From NCBI GenBank assembly GCA_965230635.1, contig CBDDLJ010000016.1:1-64000 (forward strand): a DNA stretch of 64,000 nucleotides, in the 5' to 3' direction. Below are positions 27,669-36,283 of the stretch, piece after piece; position 1 is the stretch's first letter; every line of letters starts with the position of its first letter. Made by a program: the position numbers and the translations under genes. The DNA is from CBDDLJ01 sp965230635. Lineage in GTDB: Bacteria; Pseudomonadota; Gammaproteobacteria; UBA1113. The notes beneath the pieces are model-generated. The model was not told the origin of the DNA. It saw only the letters and a list, made by a program, of their open reading frames with translations, and ran no database searches.

Positions 27669-28625
27669 TTACTCTATAGTGAACTGTCTTTCAGCAAGTG
27701 TATGCCAAACATTTTCATTTTTATCTTTTAATTCATAACGCACATGCCAGAGACCGGTATGTGAAAAGCGGATTGAATCTGTAATAGGAAATCCGGCGTA
27801 AGCAAACCATTCTTTGTAATCTTTGGATATTTCACTGACAACCGGTTTCATATAGATTTGTCCATCTGGGCGTATAAAAATAAACTGCTGTGAATCACCG
27901 GCTTTAACACCAAACACACGAGTCCAGGCAATGAAGGAGGTATCGTATGGTGAAAAATTATTAAGTTCTTGGCGGTTATTCACAACATCTGCTAACTTTA
28001 ATGGTTTTTCACTCATACCCATGTCGATAAGTCCGGTGCCAACATAATTAATTTTTTTTGCCCATAATTGTGAAGCAAAAGGATCAACAACTTGGCTATT
28101 TTTCCGAATGGCAAAGTGCAAGTGTGGGAAATTTGCATGACCTGATGCACCTACTTGGGCGATAACTTGTCCTTTTTGAACTTTCTCGCCAGGTTTAACT
28201 CGAATAGAATCTAGACGTAAGTGACAATATTGAGTTTGCCAATTATAGCTATGTTGAATAATAATGCCGTTTCCACAAGGTTTTTTACTGTCAAATTCGT
28301 TATCACGATCACTATTATCTTGCTCACCATCGCGAATACGTAAGACACGGCCTTTTTCAGCTGCAACGACATTAATGCCTTTTTTAATATCATCATATGT
28401 AGGTATTGCGATGTCAGTGCCACTATGATTATTGTTAGTTAAGTCGCCACCACCAACATCACGTTTTGAGTTAGACGGATCCATATCAACGTAGTGTTGT
28501 ATATAACAAGTTTTGCCTAATTTACACTCAACAGGAAATACTAATTTGGGTGTTTGTTGTACCGCTATGGCATTGCTGATGTTATTAAGCAGAAAGAGCA
28601 AAAAAATGTGACGGAGCATGTTCAT
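27669..28625 (-). CDS. M23-family metallopeptidase, secreted
   Basis: The 318-residue protein starts with a signal peptide (LRHIFLLFLLNNISNAIA). The LytM/M23 domain, about residues 60-195, has the metal motifs HSGTDIAI (HxxxD) and HLHFAIRK (HxH), with QYCHLRLDSIRVKPGEKVQKGQVIAQVG between. Such enzymes cut peptide bridges in peptidoglycan. The C-terminal 120 residues have no domain I recognise. Single gene, downstream of no obvious partner; the promoter must lie in the 28626-28953 gap shared divergently with rpoH. Confidence 0.88.
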   Translation of the reverse strand: MNMLRHIFLLFLLNNISNAIAVQQTPKLVFPVECKLGKTCYIQHYVDMDPSNSKRDVGGGDLTNNNHSGTDIAIPTYDDIKKGINVVAAEKGRVLRIRDGEQDNSDRDNEFDSKKPCGNGIIIQHSYNWQTQYCHLRLDSIRVKPGEKVQKGQVIAQVGASGHANFPHLHFAIRKNSQVVDPFASQLWAKKINYVGTGLIDMGMSEKPLKLADVVNNRQELNNFSPYDTSFIAWTRVFGVKAGDSQQFIFIRPDGQIYMKPVVSEISKDYKEWFAYAGFPITDSIRFSHTGLWHVRYELKDKNENVWHTLAERQFTIE

Positions 28626-28953
28626 AAATCAAGCAACCTGTTGTTTTTATACTGCTTTTTAGTATAGACCACTTTCCTTCTTCGTTGTGGGTAAAGAAGG
28701 TAAATCCAGTGTATTGAAAATGAGCGTCTTACCTGACTTGCTTGCAAAGTATGTTCAAATAGCTAAATTTATCAATGCGTTGTAATCTTTATCTGTCCAG
28801 GTGAAAAAAGTTGGCTATAGGCTAAGTACTGCGTTAAATTAACCTATTTATTGTGATTTTCTGCTATATTTTGGGTAGAAATTATTGAAAAACAATGGTA
28901 AAATGGCTGAAAATAGAGCATATCATTAACGTTTTGAAGGATTTGACTACATT
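28626..28953. other. divergent intergenic region between M23 peptidase and rpoH
   Basis: There are 328 bases without a gene. The rpoH ribosome binding site is GAAGGA at about 28935-28941. Promoters for both genes must be here. I find no sequence close enough to consensus to place one. Confidence 0.35.
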
Positions 28954-29814
28954 ATGACCAATGACTTGCAACTTTTTCGGACTACTGCATCTATCGGTAG
29001 TTTAGAATCTTATATCTATCAAGTTAATCAAGTGCCTATGCTGTCCAAAGAAGAGGAGCAAGAGCTAGCGACGCGTTTTCGTGAGCACGCTGATTTGGAT
29101 GCTGCACGACGATTAGTGATGGCGCACTTGCGCTTTGTCATCCGTGTAGCCAGGGGATATTCTGGCTACGGTCTGGCGCAAGCTGATTTAATTCAAGAAG
29201 GTAGTGTTGGTTTGATGAAAGCAGTTAAGCGTTTTGATCCTAGCGTTGGTGTACGTTTAGTCTCATTTGCTGTGCATTGGATCAAAGCAGAAATTCATGA
29301 GTTTGTTATTCGTAACTGGCGTATTGTTAAGATTGCGACAACAAAAGCGCAACGTAAATTATTTTTTAATTTACGTAGTGCTAAAAAGCGACTAGGTTGG
29401 TTTACTCAAGATGAAATTAAAGACGTTGCTAATGAATTAAATGTTTCAACTGAAGAAGTAGAGCGGATGGAAGCACGGTTGAATTCCTATGATATGGCAT
29501 TTGATGCAGAACCAGATGATGATGAAAGCAGTGCAGCAGAAGTAGCACCCGCACATTATTTAGAGTGTCATAGTCTTAGTCCTGCCAAACAATTGGAACT
29601 TGACGATTCAAGTGAACAGGGGCGTGATAATTTACACGCGGCTTTAACCATGTTGGATAAACGTAGCCAAACAATTATTCATTCTCGTTGGCTAACAGAC
29701 AAAAAAGAGACTTTGCAGACATTGGCCAAACAATTTAATATTTCGTTGGAACGTATTCGCCAATTAGAAAAGTCAGCGATGCAAAAATTAAAAAACTTAT
29801 TGCAAGAGATTTAA
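28954..29814 (+). CDS. rpoH: RNA polymerase heat-shock sigma factor (sigma-32)
   Basis: The 286-residue sigma-70-family protein directs heat-shock transcription. Region 1.2/2.1 is VPMLSKEEEQELATRFRE. Region 2 (DLIQEGSVGLMKAVKRFDP, VSFAVHWIKAEIHEFVIRNWRIVKIATTKAQ) is followed by QRKLFFNLR, the RpoH box that separates it from other sigmas. Region 4 ends with LQTLAKQFNISLERIRQLE. Length matches E. coli RpoH (284). The DUF2845-type gene starts 4 bases after the stop. Confidence 0.96.
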   Translation: MTNDLQLFRTTASIGSLESYIYQVNQVPMLSKEEEQELATRFREHADLDAARRLVMAHLRFVIRVARGYSGYGLAQADLIQEGSVGLMKAVKRFDPSVGVRLVSFAVHWIKAEIHEFVIRNWRIVKIATTKAQRKLFFNLRSAKKRLGWFTQDEIKDVANELNVSTEEVERMEARLNSYDMAFDAEPDDDESSAAEVAPAHYLECHSLSPAKQLELDDSSEQGRDNLHAALTMLDKRSQTIIHSRWLTDKKETLQTLAKQFNISLERIRQLEKSAMQKLKNLLQEI

Positions 29815-29818
29815 TGTA

Positions 29819-30385
29819 ATGAAGTTAGCGCTAGGATTGAAAGGATTAATCCTTGCTCCATTACTTTCTAGTCAGGTATGTTTTGCGTATTATTGTTCTA
29901 CCTCGAAGGGAAATGGATTTATAAACCAAGGTGATAGCATGGAGCAAGTTAGACAAGCTTGTGGCGCACCGACATCAACGTTAGAAAAAAAGGTACCAGC
30001 AGGTGCTTTTCAAACCACGCAATTTTTAATGTATAGCAACATTGAAATGAAACAGGCGCAACCCTTTCAGCCTAATCGAACTTATACCGATGTTCAGAGT
30101 AAAGGACCTAGTATCGTTGTTGAAATAACAGATGGTAAAGTAACTCGTATTAGTCAAGATGGCAGCATGGTGCAATCAACCTCTGCTTGTTCAAAACCGT
30201 TAGCTGTTGGGGCAACGTATGATACTGTATTAAGTGCTTGTGGAACACCCGCGACAACTAATATGCAGAATAAGCCTAGCGATGAAGAAAAAACAATTAC
30301 CATATGGCAATATGACCAGGGTCAATTCAGTAACCCATTGGTTTTACAATTTGATCAGGGCAAGTTAGTCGCTATCTCTGGTTGA
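29819..30385 (+). CDS. DUF2845-type secreted protein
   Basis: The 188-residue protein has a signal peptide (MKLALGLKGLILAPLLSSQVCFA). Two similar halves each carry a DSMEQVRQACGAPTS- or TYDTVLSACGTPATT-like motif, the DUF2845 pattern of repeated small folds related to SmpA/BamE-like domains. Four Cys may form disulfides. It follows rpoH by 4 bases, so it could be translated from the same message. Function unknown. Confidence 0.7.
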   Translation: MKLALGLKGLILAPLLSSQVCFAYYCSTSKGNGFINQGDSMEQVRQACGAPTSTLEKKVPAGAFQTTQFLMYSNIEMKQAQPFQPNRTYTDVQSKGPSIVVEITDGKVTRISQDGSMVQSTSACSKPLAVGATYDTVLSACGTPATTNMQNKPSDEEKTITIWQYDQGQFSNPLVLQFDQGKLVAISG

Positions 30386-30397
30386 TAAATTGAACGC

Positions 30398-31717
30398 TTA
30401 TTGCCGCCAAATGCGTTCGTTGTCTGGAAAAATTAAAAAGTTTGATCTAAATGGGTTGAGATCAATACCTCCTCGGCGTGTATAACGTGCATATACCGAA
30501 AGTTTTTCAGGTTGGCAGTGTTGCCAAAGATCGTGATAGATCCTCTCTACGCAGTGTTCTCCAAAATAACTATGTTGTCGAAATGAAATAATATAATGCA
30601 GCAAATTTTGGTGATTGATTTTTTTTCCTTTATAATAAATTATTATTGTTCCCCAATCAGGTTGACCTGTGATTAAGCAATTAGATCTTAGTAATTCAGA
30701 AAAAACTGTTTCTTCAATAATTTCTTCGCCAACACTTAATAAGTCTGTATTAAGTTGGTAATTATTTACAGTAATATCCAAGTTATCCAAACAAATTCCG
30801 GTTGTGCTCATAAACACAGGCGTGTGCTTATTGAGTAGCTTGATTTTAACTGGCTTACCTACTGCTACAGTCAAATCATTTTTTATGATTTGTTCAACTT
30901 CAAGTTGGCTAGAGAATTTTGTTTGATTAAACCTATTGAAGTACAGCTTTAATGATTTGGATTCAATAATATTTTCTGATTCACAAGGAACAATAATTTC
31001 TGCAGAAGCAACGTTAGGTTTGCCGTTTTCATTTAACCAAGATAATTCATATGCATTCCATATATCAATACCAGTAAATGGCAGCGGTTGTTCAATGCCA
31101 ATTTCTTTTCTTTTTGTTTTTCTAGGCAAGGACAGCAATTCAGAATTATATGGCTTTTGATATTCTACAGATTTCCCCAGAGGTGTTTGTAAATTTTTAA
31201 ATGAAATATCAATAGTTGTTAAGAGATCAGAGTATTCTGCTGTCTTATTAATTAAGTCTACTTTGTTGAGTTTAAAATTATTCCAAAGTTGCTGGTAAGT
31301 TTGACCTAGCAGAGGATGATTTTCTAGTGGTGCAATATCAGCTAGTGCTTTCAACACAAAAGGATATTGTAAAATATCTTTGCGAGGTATTTCTATATCA
31401 GTATTGTAAAGAATAACATCATCAAAAAGTAGCAAGTCAAGATCAAGCGTTCTATCTGTGAAGCTGTCGGCATCGATATCACGGCCATATTGTATTTCTT
31501 TGGCGAGTAGCCATTCACATAATTCAGGTAAATTTATATCGGCATTAAATTTAACTGTTAAATTTTGAAATGAATTTCCTTCAAAACCTAGGGCAGAGCT
31601 TTCATAAATAGGAGAAGAAATTAATGTGCCAAAGCGGTTATGTAATTCGGTTAATATGGCGCAAATATTTTTTTTGCATTCAATATTACTGCCAATACTT
31701 AAATAAACATCTGCCAT
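30398..31717 (-). CDS. folK-queF: fused HPPK (FolK) and QueF reductase
   Basis: One unbroken frame of 439 residues joins two enzymes. Residues 1-160 are 6-hydroxymethyl-7,8-dihydropterin pyrophosphokinase (VYLSIGSNIECKKN; RTLDLDLLLFDDVIL; PFVLKALADIAP). Residues about 165-439 are QueF, which reduces the nitrile preQ0 to preQ1 in queuosine synthesis. This part has SEIIVPCES-type and ESKSLKLYFNRFNQTKF segments, then SNCLITGQPDWG with the catalytic Cys and Asp, and GEHCVERIYHDLW. Both halves look active and full length (QueF is 282 in E. coli). It lies 2 bases after folB. Both pathways start from GTP. I know of no named precedent for this fusion. Confidence 0.93.
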   Translation of the reverse strand: MADVYLSIGSNIECKKNICAILTELHNRFGTLISSPIYESSALGFEGNSFQNLTVKFNADINLPELCEWLLAKEIQYGRDIDADSFTDRTLDLDLLLFDDVILYNTDIEIPRKDILQYPFVLKALADIAPLENHPLLGQTYQQLWNNFKLNKVDLINKTAEYSDLLTTIDISFKNLQTPLGKSVEYQKPYNSELLSLPRKTKRKEIGIEQPLPFTGIDIWNAYELSWLNENGKPNVASAEIIVPCESENIIESKSLKLYFNRFNQTKFSSQLEVEQIIKNDLTVAVGKPVKIKLLNKHTPVFMSTTGICLDNLDITVNNYQLNTDLLSVGEEIIEETVFSELLRSNCLITGQPDWGTIIIYYKGKKINHQNLLHYIISFRQHSYFGEHCVERIYHDLWQHCQPEKLSVYARYTRRGGIDLNPFRSNFLIFPDNERIWRQ

Positions 31718-31719
31718 AA

Positions 31720-32076
31720 CTAACGTTTCCTTTCTCGTTCAAGATCAATAGCAACATATTTTGCGCCTTTAATAGCAGCAATTTTTTTTATAGTTAACTG
31801 TATCCATGCAAGATCAAATTGTTGCAATAAAGTATCTGCTAATTTTTCAGCTAAGGTTTCAAGCAGTTGAAAACGGTTTTCTTGTGTAAATTGTTTGATA
31901 GTATGACTGATTGCAGCATAGTCTATTGCTTGATTAATATCATCTTCTTGTGCAATATATCTTGCATCACAGCGGTAAGTTAAGTCAATTTCTAACGGTT
32001 GCTCAATTTGTTTTTCCCAAGAGAAGATACCGATTTTACTGTTAACTAATAATCCTTGAATAGATATTTTATCCAT
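31720..32076 (-). CDS. folB: dihydroneopterin aldolase
   Basis: The 118-residue enzyme converts dihydroneopterin to hydroxymethyl-dihydropterin, the substrate of the FolK half encoded next. Family segments are MDKISIQGLLVNSKIGIFSWEKQIEQP in part, DYAAISHTIKQF and LLETLAEKLADTLL. The stop lies 2 bases before folK-queF, giving consecutive folate steps in one operon. The name FolB is based on sequence alone; FolX-type activity is possible. Confidence 0.92.
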   Translation of the reverse strand: MDKISIQGLLVNSKIGIFSWEKQIEQPLEIDLTYRCDARYIAQEDDINQAIDYAAISHTIKQFTQENRFQLLETLAEKLADTLLQQFDLAWIQLTIKKIAAIKGAKYVAIDLERERKR

Positions 32077-32317
32077 TTCAATATATCCTAACTAATTGAT
32101 TTCATTTAAATTTTTATGTTTACCTTGTATTTATTTGTGATTCTCAATGTCGCTTAACGTGCGCTTGCTTCAGTATGCAAGCGTTGACAGCTAAATCACT
32201 TTTGACATTTTATCAGCAGATGCTATACCTGCTCAGCAATATTGAAAATGGCTATTCATTGCTAATTTATCCTGTATTTGTTAGCATGCTACCAGTTTTG
32301 GCAAATTTTTGCTTAGT

Positions 32318-33259
32318 ATGGCTATTCAGAACGCTATTATGACAGTTCGACAAACCATCAGCAACCGTTGGGCTACATTTATCGGTGCGCTTGCTTTGCT
32401 AATGTGGTCATTATCAGCAACGTTTGTTACATCGATTAATAATATTCCAACCTTTGAAGTGATCGCTATCGCATTTTCTATTAGCTTTTTGATTACAGCA
32501 ATAATACTAACAGTTAAACACCAATGGTATAAAATACTTGGGCAGCCATTGATTTTATGGATAGTTGGTTTACTAGGTGTTTATGGGAATGATGTGACAT
32601 TTATTGCTGCTTTCAAGTATGCACCAGCACTGCATGCTGATTTAATTAATTATCTCTGGCCGATATTTGTTATTTTATTTTCATCATTATTACCCTCAGA
32701 AAAATTTAGTGGGTACCATTTCGTTGCTTGTTTATTTGGATTTGCTGGCGTTTATTGCATCATTACTAACAAGTCAGGATTAGGAGGATTTAATAAAAAT
32801 TATATTTTGGGTTATGCCTTTGCATTTGCCGATGCGATGATTTGGGCTGCCTATACGGTTGTAGCACGCCATTATAAAAAGACACCGATAGAGATGATTG
32901 GAATGTACTGTGGTATCGGTGCAGTTTGTTCTATATTTACACATTTTTATTATGAGTCCACAGTAATTCCTACTGTCAATCAATTGGGTGTTATCATACT
33001 GATGGGATTAACGACACAAGGACTAGCGTATTTTTTTTGGGATATTGGTGTAAAACGTGGAAATTTTCGTTTGCTGAGTGTGTTATCTTATACTTGCCCC
33101 GTGTTATCCGTTATTTTTTTAATTGCATCTGGCTATGCGCACTTAGATAGTGCCATTGTATTGGGGTGTTTTTTCATCAGCTTAGCAACAATCTTTGCAG
33201 GTCATGTTGATCGTAAAGAAAAATATTCTCGTGAAGCAATGCCAGGGGTGACTACTTAA
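32318..33259 (+). CDS. EamA/DMT-family exporter, YddG-like
   Basis: A roughly 313-residue inner-membrane protein with ten hydrophobic segments in two EamA halves (ALALLMWSLSATFV, YAPALHADLINYLWPIFVILF; AFADAMIWAAYTVVARHY, WDIGVKRGNFRLLSVLSYTCPVLS). The pattern LHADLINYLWPI is typical of the YddG group that exports aromatic amino acids. No good ribosome binding site decides the start; ATG 32318 is chosen over an upstream TTG, and ATG 32339 is possible. Its stop overlaps the convergent rpmG stop. Confidence 0.82.
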   Translation: MAIQNAIMTVRQTISNRWATFIGALALLMWSLSATFVTSINNIPTFEVIAIAFSISFLITAIILTVKHQWYKILGQPLILWIVGLLGVYGNDVTFIAAFKYAPALHADLINYLWPIFVILFSSLLPSEKFSGYHFVACLFGFAGVYCIITNKSGLGGFNKNYILGYAFAFADAMIWAAYTVVARHYKKTPIEMIGMYCGIGAVCSIFTHFYYESTVIPTVNQLGVIILMGLTTQGLAYFFWDIGVKRGNFRLLSVLSYTCPVLSVIFLIASGYAHLDSAIVLGCFFISLATIFAGHVDRKEKYSREAMPGVTT

Positions 33260-33449
33260 TTTTTCCTTCTTTAAACCAAACGTGTTTACCAAATTTTTTG
33301 CCACTGGTGCCTTCTTCACCTTCATCGACAGGTGCTTTTGGATCATATTTTTTGAAGCGCAACTTATCCGTTGTTGTTTTAGGGTTTTTAGTGGTTGTAT
33401 AATAATAACCCGTTCCAGCTTCTGAATTTAATTTAACTTTAATGCGCAT
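33252..33449 (-). CDS. rpmG: ribosomal protein L33 with an internal insertion
   Basis: The 65-residue protein begins like L33 (MRIKVKLNSEAGTGYYYTTTKN, TDKLRFKKYDP) and ends with HVWFKEGKIK. About eleven extra residues rich in Glu and Gly (APVDEGEEGTSGKKF) sit between KYDP and KHV, where most L33 proteins of 51-55 residues run straight on. It follows rpmB by 12 bases, the standard pair. Its last bases overlap the stop of the convergent exporter gene. Confidence 0.93.
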   Translation of the reverse strand: MRIKVKLNSEAGTGYYYTTTKNPKTTTDKLRFKKYDPKAPVDEGEEGTSGKKFGKHVWFKEGKIK

Positions 33450-33461
33450 AATTAGCTCCGC

Positions 33462-33698
33462 TTAAATTTTTTCCCCACGCTCACGCAAATTGCTTAAAAC
33501 TTTATCAATTCCAAGTTTGTCAATTAAGCGCAATCCTTTTGAACTGACACGTAATTTAACATAGCGTTTTTCTGATTCTACCCAGATTCTTTTCTGATGT
33601 AGATTAACTTTAAAACGTCGTTTTGTTTTATTGTTGGCATGAGATACGTTATTACCACTCATTTGACGAATACCGGTTACTTGACACACTCTTAACAT
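33462..33698 (-). CDS. rpmB: ribosomal protein L28
   Basis: The 78-residue protein (MLRVCQVTGIRQMSGNNVSHANN, KRRFKVNLHQKRIWVESEKRYV, LRLIDKLGIDKVLSNLRERGEK) has the normal L28 length. An in-frame ATG at 33710 would add four residues but overlaps GGAG, the ribosome binding site of ATG 33698. Operon with rpmG. Confidence 0.96.
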   Translation of the reverse strand: MLRVCQVTGIRQMSGNNVSHANNKTKRRFKVNLHQKRIWVESEKRYVKLRVSSKGLRLIDKLGIDKVLSNLRERGEKI

Positions 33699-33900
33699 AA
33701 TTTTCTCCATCTTACTGCCATTGCTTTTTCATCAGCAAGCCGTGCTTTATAGCAAAATATTGCTCATAAGGCAATAAGAAACAGGTTAATTTTGTAGAAA
33801 TTATTTGGATGGGCATTAGAAGCTGAATAAATCCCCTATTTGTTCAATTTACTCCCATCTTTTTCTGTGTTAGTTTAACTGTTTTATGGAGGTATACTGT

Positions 33901-34890
33901 ATGGATTATCGCCGCTTAGGACAATCTGGCTTAAAAATAAGTGAACTTTCTTTTGGCTCCTGGGTTACTTTTGGTCGCCAAGTGGACAAAAAATTGGCTA
34001 TTAACATGTTAGCCATGGCCTATGAACATGGTGTTAATTTTTTTGATAACGCTGAGGCGTATGAGAGTGGTCAATCAGAAGTCATCATGGGAGCGGCACT
34101 GAAAGAATTAAACTGGGGGCGAGATACTTATTGCCTTTCAAGTAAAGTGTTTTGGGGTGGTGATAAACCAACACAGCGCGGTTTAAGTAAAAAGCATATT
34201 CACGATGCTTGTCATGCAGCATTAAAACGCTTACAAGTTGATTATTTGGATTTGTACTTTTGTCATCGGCCTGATGTTGATACACCCATTGAGGAAACAG
34301 TAGCCGCAATGCATACCTTAGTACAACAAGGCAAAGTGTTGTATTGGGGTACGTCAGAATGGAGCGCACAACAAATTATGGTGGCGCATAGTGTTGCACG
34401 TCAACTTCATTTAACACCACCGACAATGGAACAGCCGCAGTATAATATGTTTGAGCGTTATAAAGTTGAAGCTGATTATATTCATTTATATCGCGAGGTA
34501 GGTTTAGGCACAACCATTTGGTCACCGTTGGCATCTGGATTATTAACGGGTAAATATAATCAAGGTATTCCAGCAGAGTCTCGTGCTAACCTGCCTAAGT
34601 ATGCCTGGTTACGTGAGCAGATTGAGTCAGTACAAGGCCAAGAAAAAATAAAAAAAGTGATAGCATTAGCTAACTTGGCAGAGCAAATTAATGTGCCTTT
34701 AGCACAAATGGCAATAGTGTGGTGTTTGCAAAATCCGAATGTCAGTACGGTATTACTTGGTGCATCTCAACTCAAGCAACTTGAGCAAAACCTTACTGTA
34801 TTAAGCTATCAGAATAGCTTAACTCCCGATGTGCTTGATAAGATTGAATCGATATTAGCAAATAAGCCGGTACTACCATCAAAATATTGA
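33901..34890 (+). CDS. aldo/keto reductase, Kv-beta-like group
   Basis: The 329-residue NADPH-dependent oxidoreductase has a TIM-barrel pattern. It shows MDYRRLGQSGLKISELSFGSW, the catalytic Asp/Tyr stretch FFDNAEAYESGQSE, Lys in LSSKVFWGG and His in DLYFCHRPD. The cofactor end is WCLQNPNVSTVLLGASQ. The sequence resembles the AKR6/YghZ group, related to potassium-channel beta subunits. GGAGG sits 9 bases before ATG 33901, so the ATG five codons upstream is not used. Substrate unknown. The next gene starts 31 bases later. Confidence 0.9.
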   Translation: MDYRRLGQSGLKISELSFGSWVTFGRQVDKKLAINMLAMAYEHGVNFFDNAEAYESGQSEVIMGAALKELNWGRDTYCLSSKVFWGGDKPTQRGLSKKHIHDACHAALKRLQVDYLDLYFCHRPDVDTPIEETVAAMHTLVQQGKVLYWGTSEWSAQQIMVAHSVARQLHLTPPTMEQPQYNMFERYKVEADYIHLYREVGLGTTIWSPLASGLLTGKYNQGIPAESRANLPKYAWLREQIESVQGQEKIKKVIALANLAEQINVPLAQMAIVWCLQNPNVSTVLLGASQLKQLEQNLTVLSYQNSLTPDVLDKIESILANKPVLPSKY

Positions 34891-34920
34891 GATTAATATA
34901 GTCATATGGAAAGAAACTAA

Positions 34921-36282
34921 ATGAAAAAATTATCAGACAATAACTCGATATTAACAGCTATACAGACGGGAAAAGACATGGTTGAAAATTGTAAAAAGAT
35001 GCTGCTGCACTTTCAGTCAACCAATAAAGAAGAAATATTTAAAGTAATAGGGCTATATGATCAAGCCGAAACAGAAGCGCTCCCTTTTTTTAGAGATAAA
35101 GTTAAATTATTAAAGGGAAGTAAAGAGCAGATATCCTATTTATTTAAATTGCGGCAAGATTTCTATGTATTTATGTGTGAATTTCTACAGTCATATAGCC
35201 AGCATTTTAGTGAAAACATTGAATTATATCCCAATCGGCCAAAAACTTATTTTGATCTGGTAAAAAAGTGCAAACAAATAGACGGATTGATAATGGAGGA
35301 TCAGTTTGGTTTAACAAAAGAATTGCAACAAGTAATGATAGCCATATTTCAACGGTTGTTGGAGCATAAGTGCGAGGATTTAGATCTTCCAGTGCTTTTG
35401 TTTAACAAGAATAAAAACGATATTTACAATATGATATTGCGTTTGTTAAATAGCTATTGCCTTGAACAAGTAGACATAATTTTTTCAAGGAAAAATAAAA
35501 AACAACAAACCGATACCTTAACAGATGTTTTAAAAAAGATTAGCATGACTCTCGATGCGTTTGAGTTTTCAGATCAAAATATCAGTTTGTTATCGACATT
35601 TCCAAATGATAGATATCTTTTTTATTTTTTGGCATCAGTCTGTTTGCTTAATCTTAATATATTAGCACTTTGCCCCAATAAATTTTTGATTGAGGATAGT
35701 GGTAGTATTTCATTGTGGATTTCTCAGATTAATAGTTTCTGTGACAAGGTTAATGAGCATATAGAAAATTTGCTCAAGATTTACTTTAAGCTTCAAAAAG
35801 AAATAAAAGCAGCTGATACAGAAATAATGCTTACTCTGTCTCAACAGTTAAACTTGACTATTGAAAAAATATATAAAAATTTACAAATAGTGATTAAAAA
35901 TGCAGTGAAATATTCAAAAACAGTGGGTGATGTTGCATTTCACCAAAATTTACAGGAAAAAATAGAAAGATGGTTAGAGCTGTGTTTAAGCAACAGAGTT
36001 AAGTTTGGTACTTTTGTTCTCGATGGGAACAAGCTAGGTTCTTCAAAAAATGATTTTTCATCACAAAAAGCGCTTTATGATGAGGACAGTCAGTACCGAA
36101 AAAAAATTCTTCCAGCAGTGTATTGTGTGCTGAAGGCTGCTGCTGAATTTTCAGGGCAAGAAGAGTTTAATACATTTTCAAAGCAGCAAGAATTATTTGC
36201 TAAATTAAAGGATGTGAAAGAAATATTAATTGATAAAAAACTTAATCAGTATTTTTATCAGATAAATAATAATTTTTTTTAA
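34921..36282 (+). CDS. unknown helical protein, likely first part of a split gene
   Basis: The 453-residue protein is almost entirely predicted helical, rich in Lys, Leu and Asn, with no signal peptide, membrane segment or family I recognise. GGAAAGAAA precedes the ATG. Codon use is AT-rich like the effector-type genes here. It ends at a TAA formed directly after an 8-T run (36273-36280). The next frame is open across that point and continues with helical sequence, so the gene may originally have reached 36901. A lineage-specific protein, possibly effector-like; that is only inference. Confidence 0.65.
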   Translation: MKKLSDNNSILTAIQTGKDMVENCKKMLLHFQSTNKEEIFKVIGLYDQAETEALPFFRDKVKLLKGSKEQISYLFKLRQDFYVFMCEFLQSYSQHFSENIELYPNRPKTYFDLVKKCKQIDGLIMEDQFGLTKELQQVMIAIFQRLLEHKCEDLDLPVLLFNKNKNDIYNMILRLLNSYCLEQVDIIFSRKNKKQQTDTLTDVLKKISMTLDAFEFSDQNISLLSTFPNDRYLFYFLASVCLLNLNILALCPNKFLIEDSGSISLWISQINSFCDKVNEHIENLLKIYFKLQKEIKAADTEIMLTLSQQLNLTIEKIYKNLQIVIKNAVKYSKTVGDVAFHQNLQEKIERWLELCLSNRVKFGTFVLDGNKLGSSKNDFSSQKALYDEDSQYRKKILPAVYCVLKAAAEFSGQEEFNTFSKQQELFAKLKDVKEILIDKKLNQYFYQINNNFF

Positions 36283-36283
36283 A

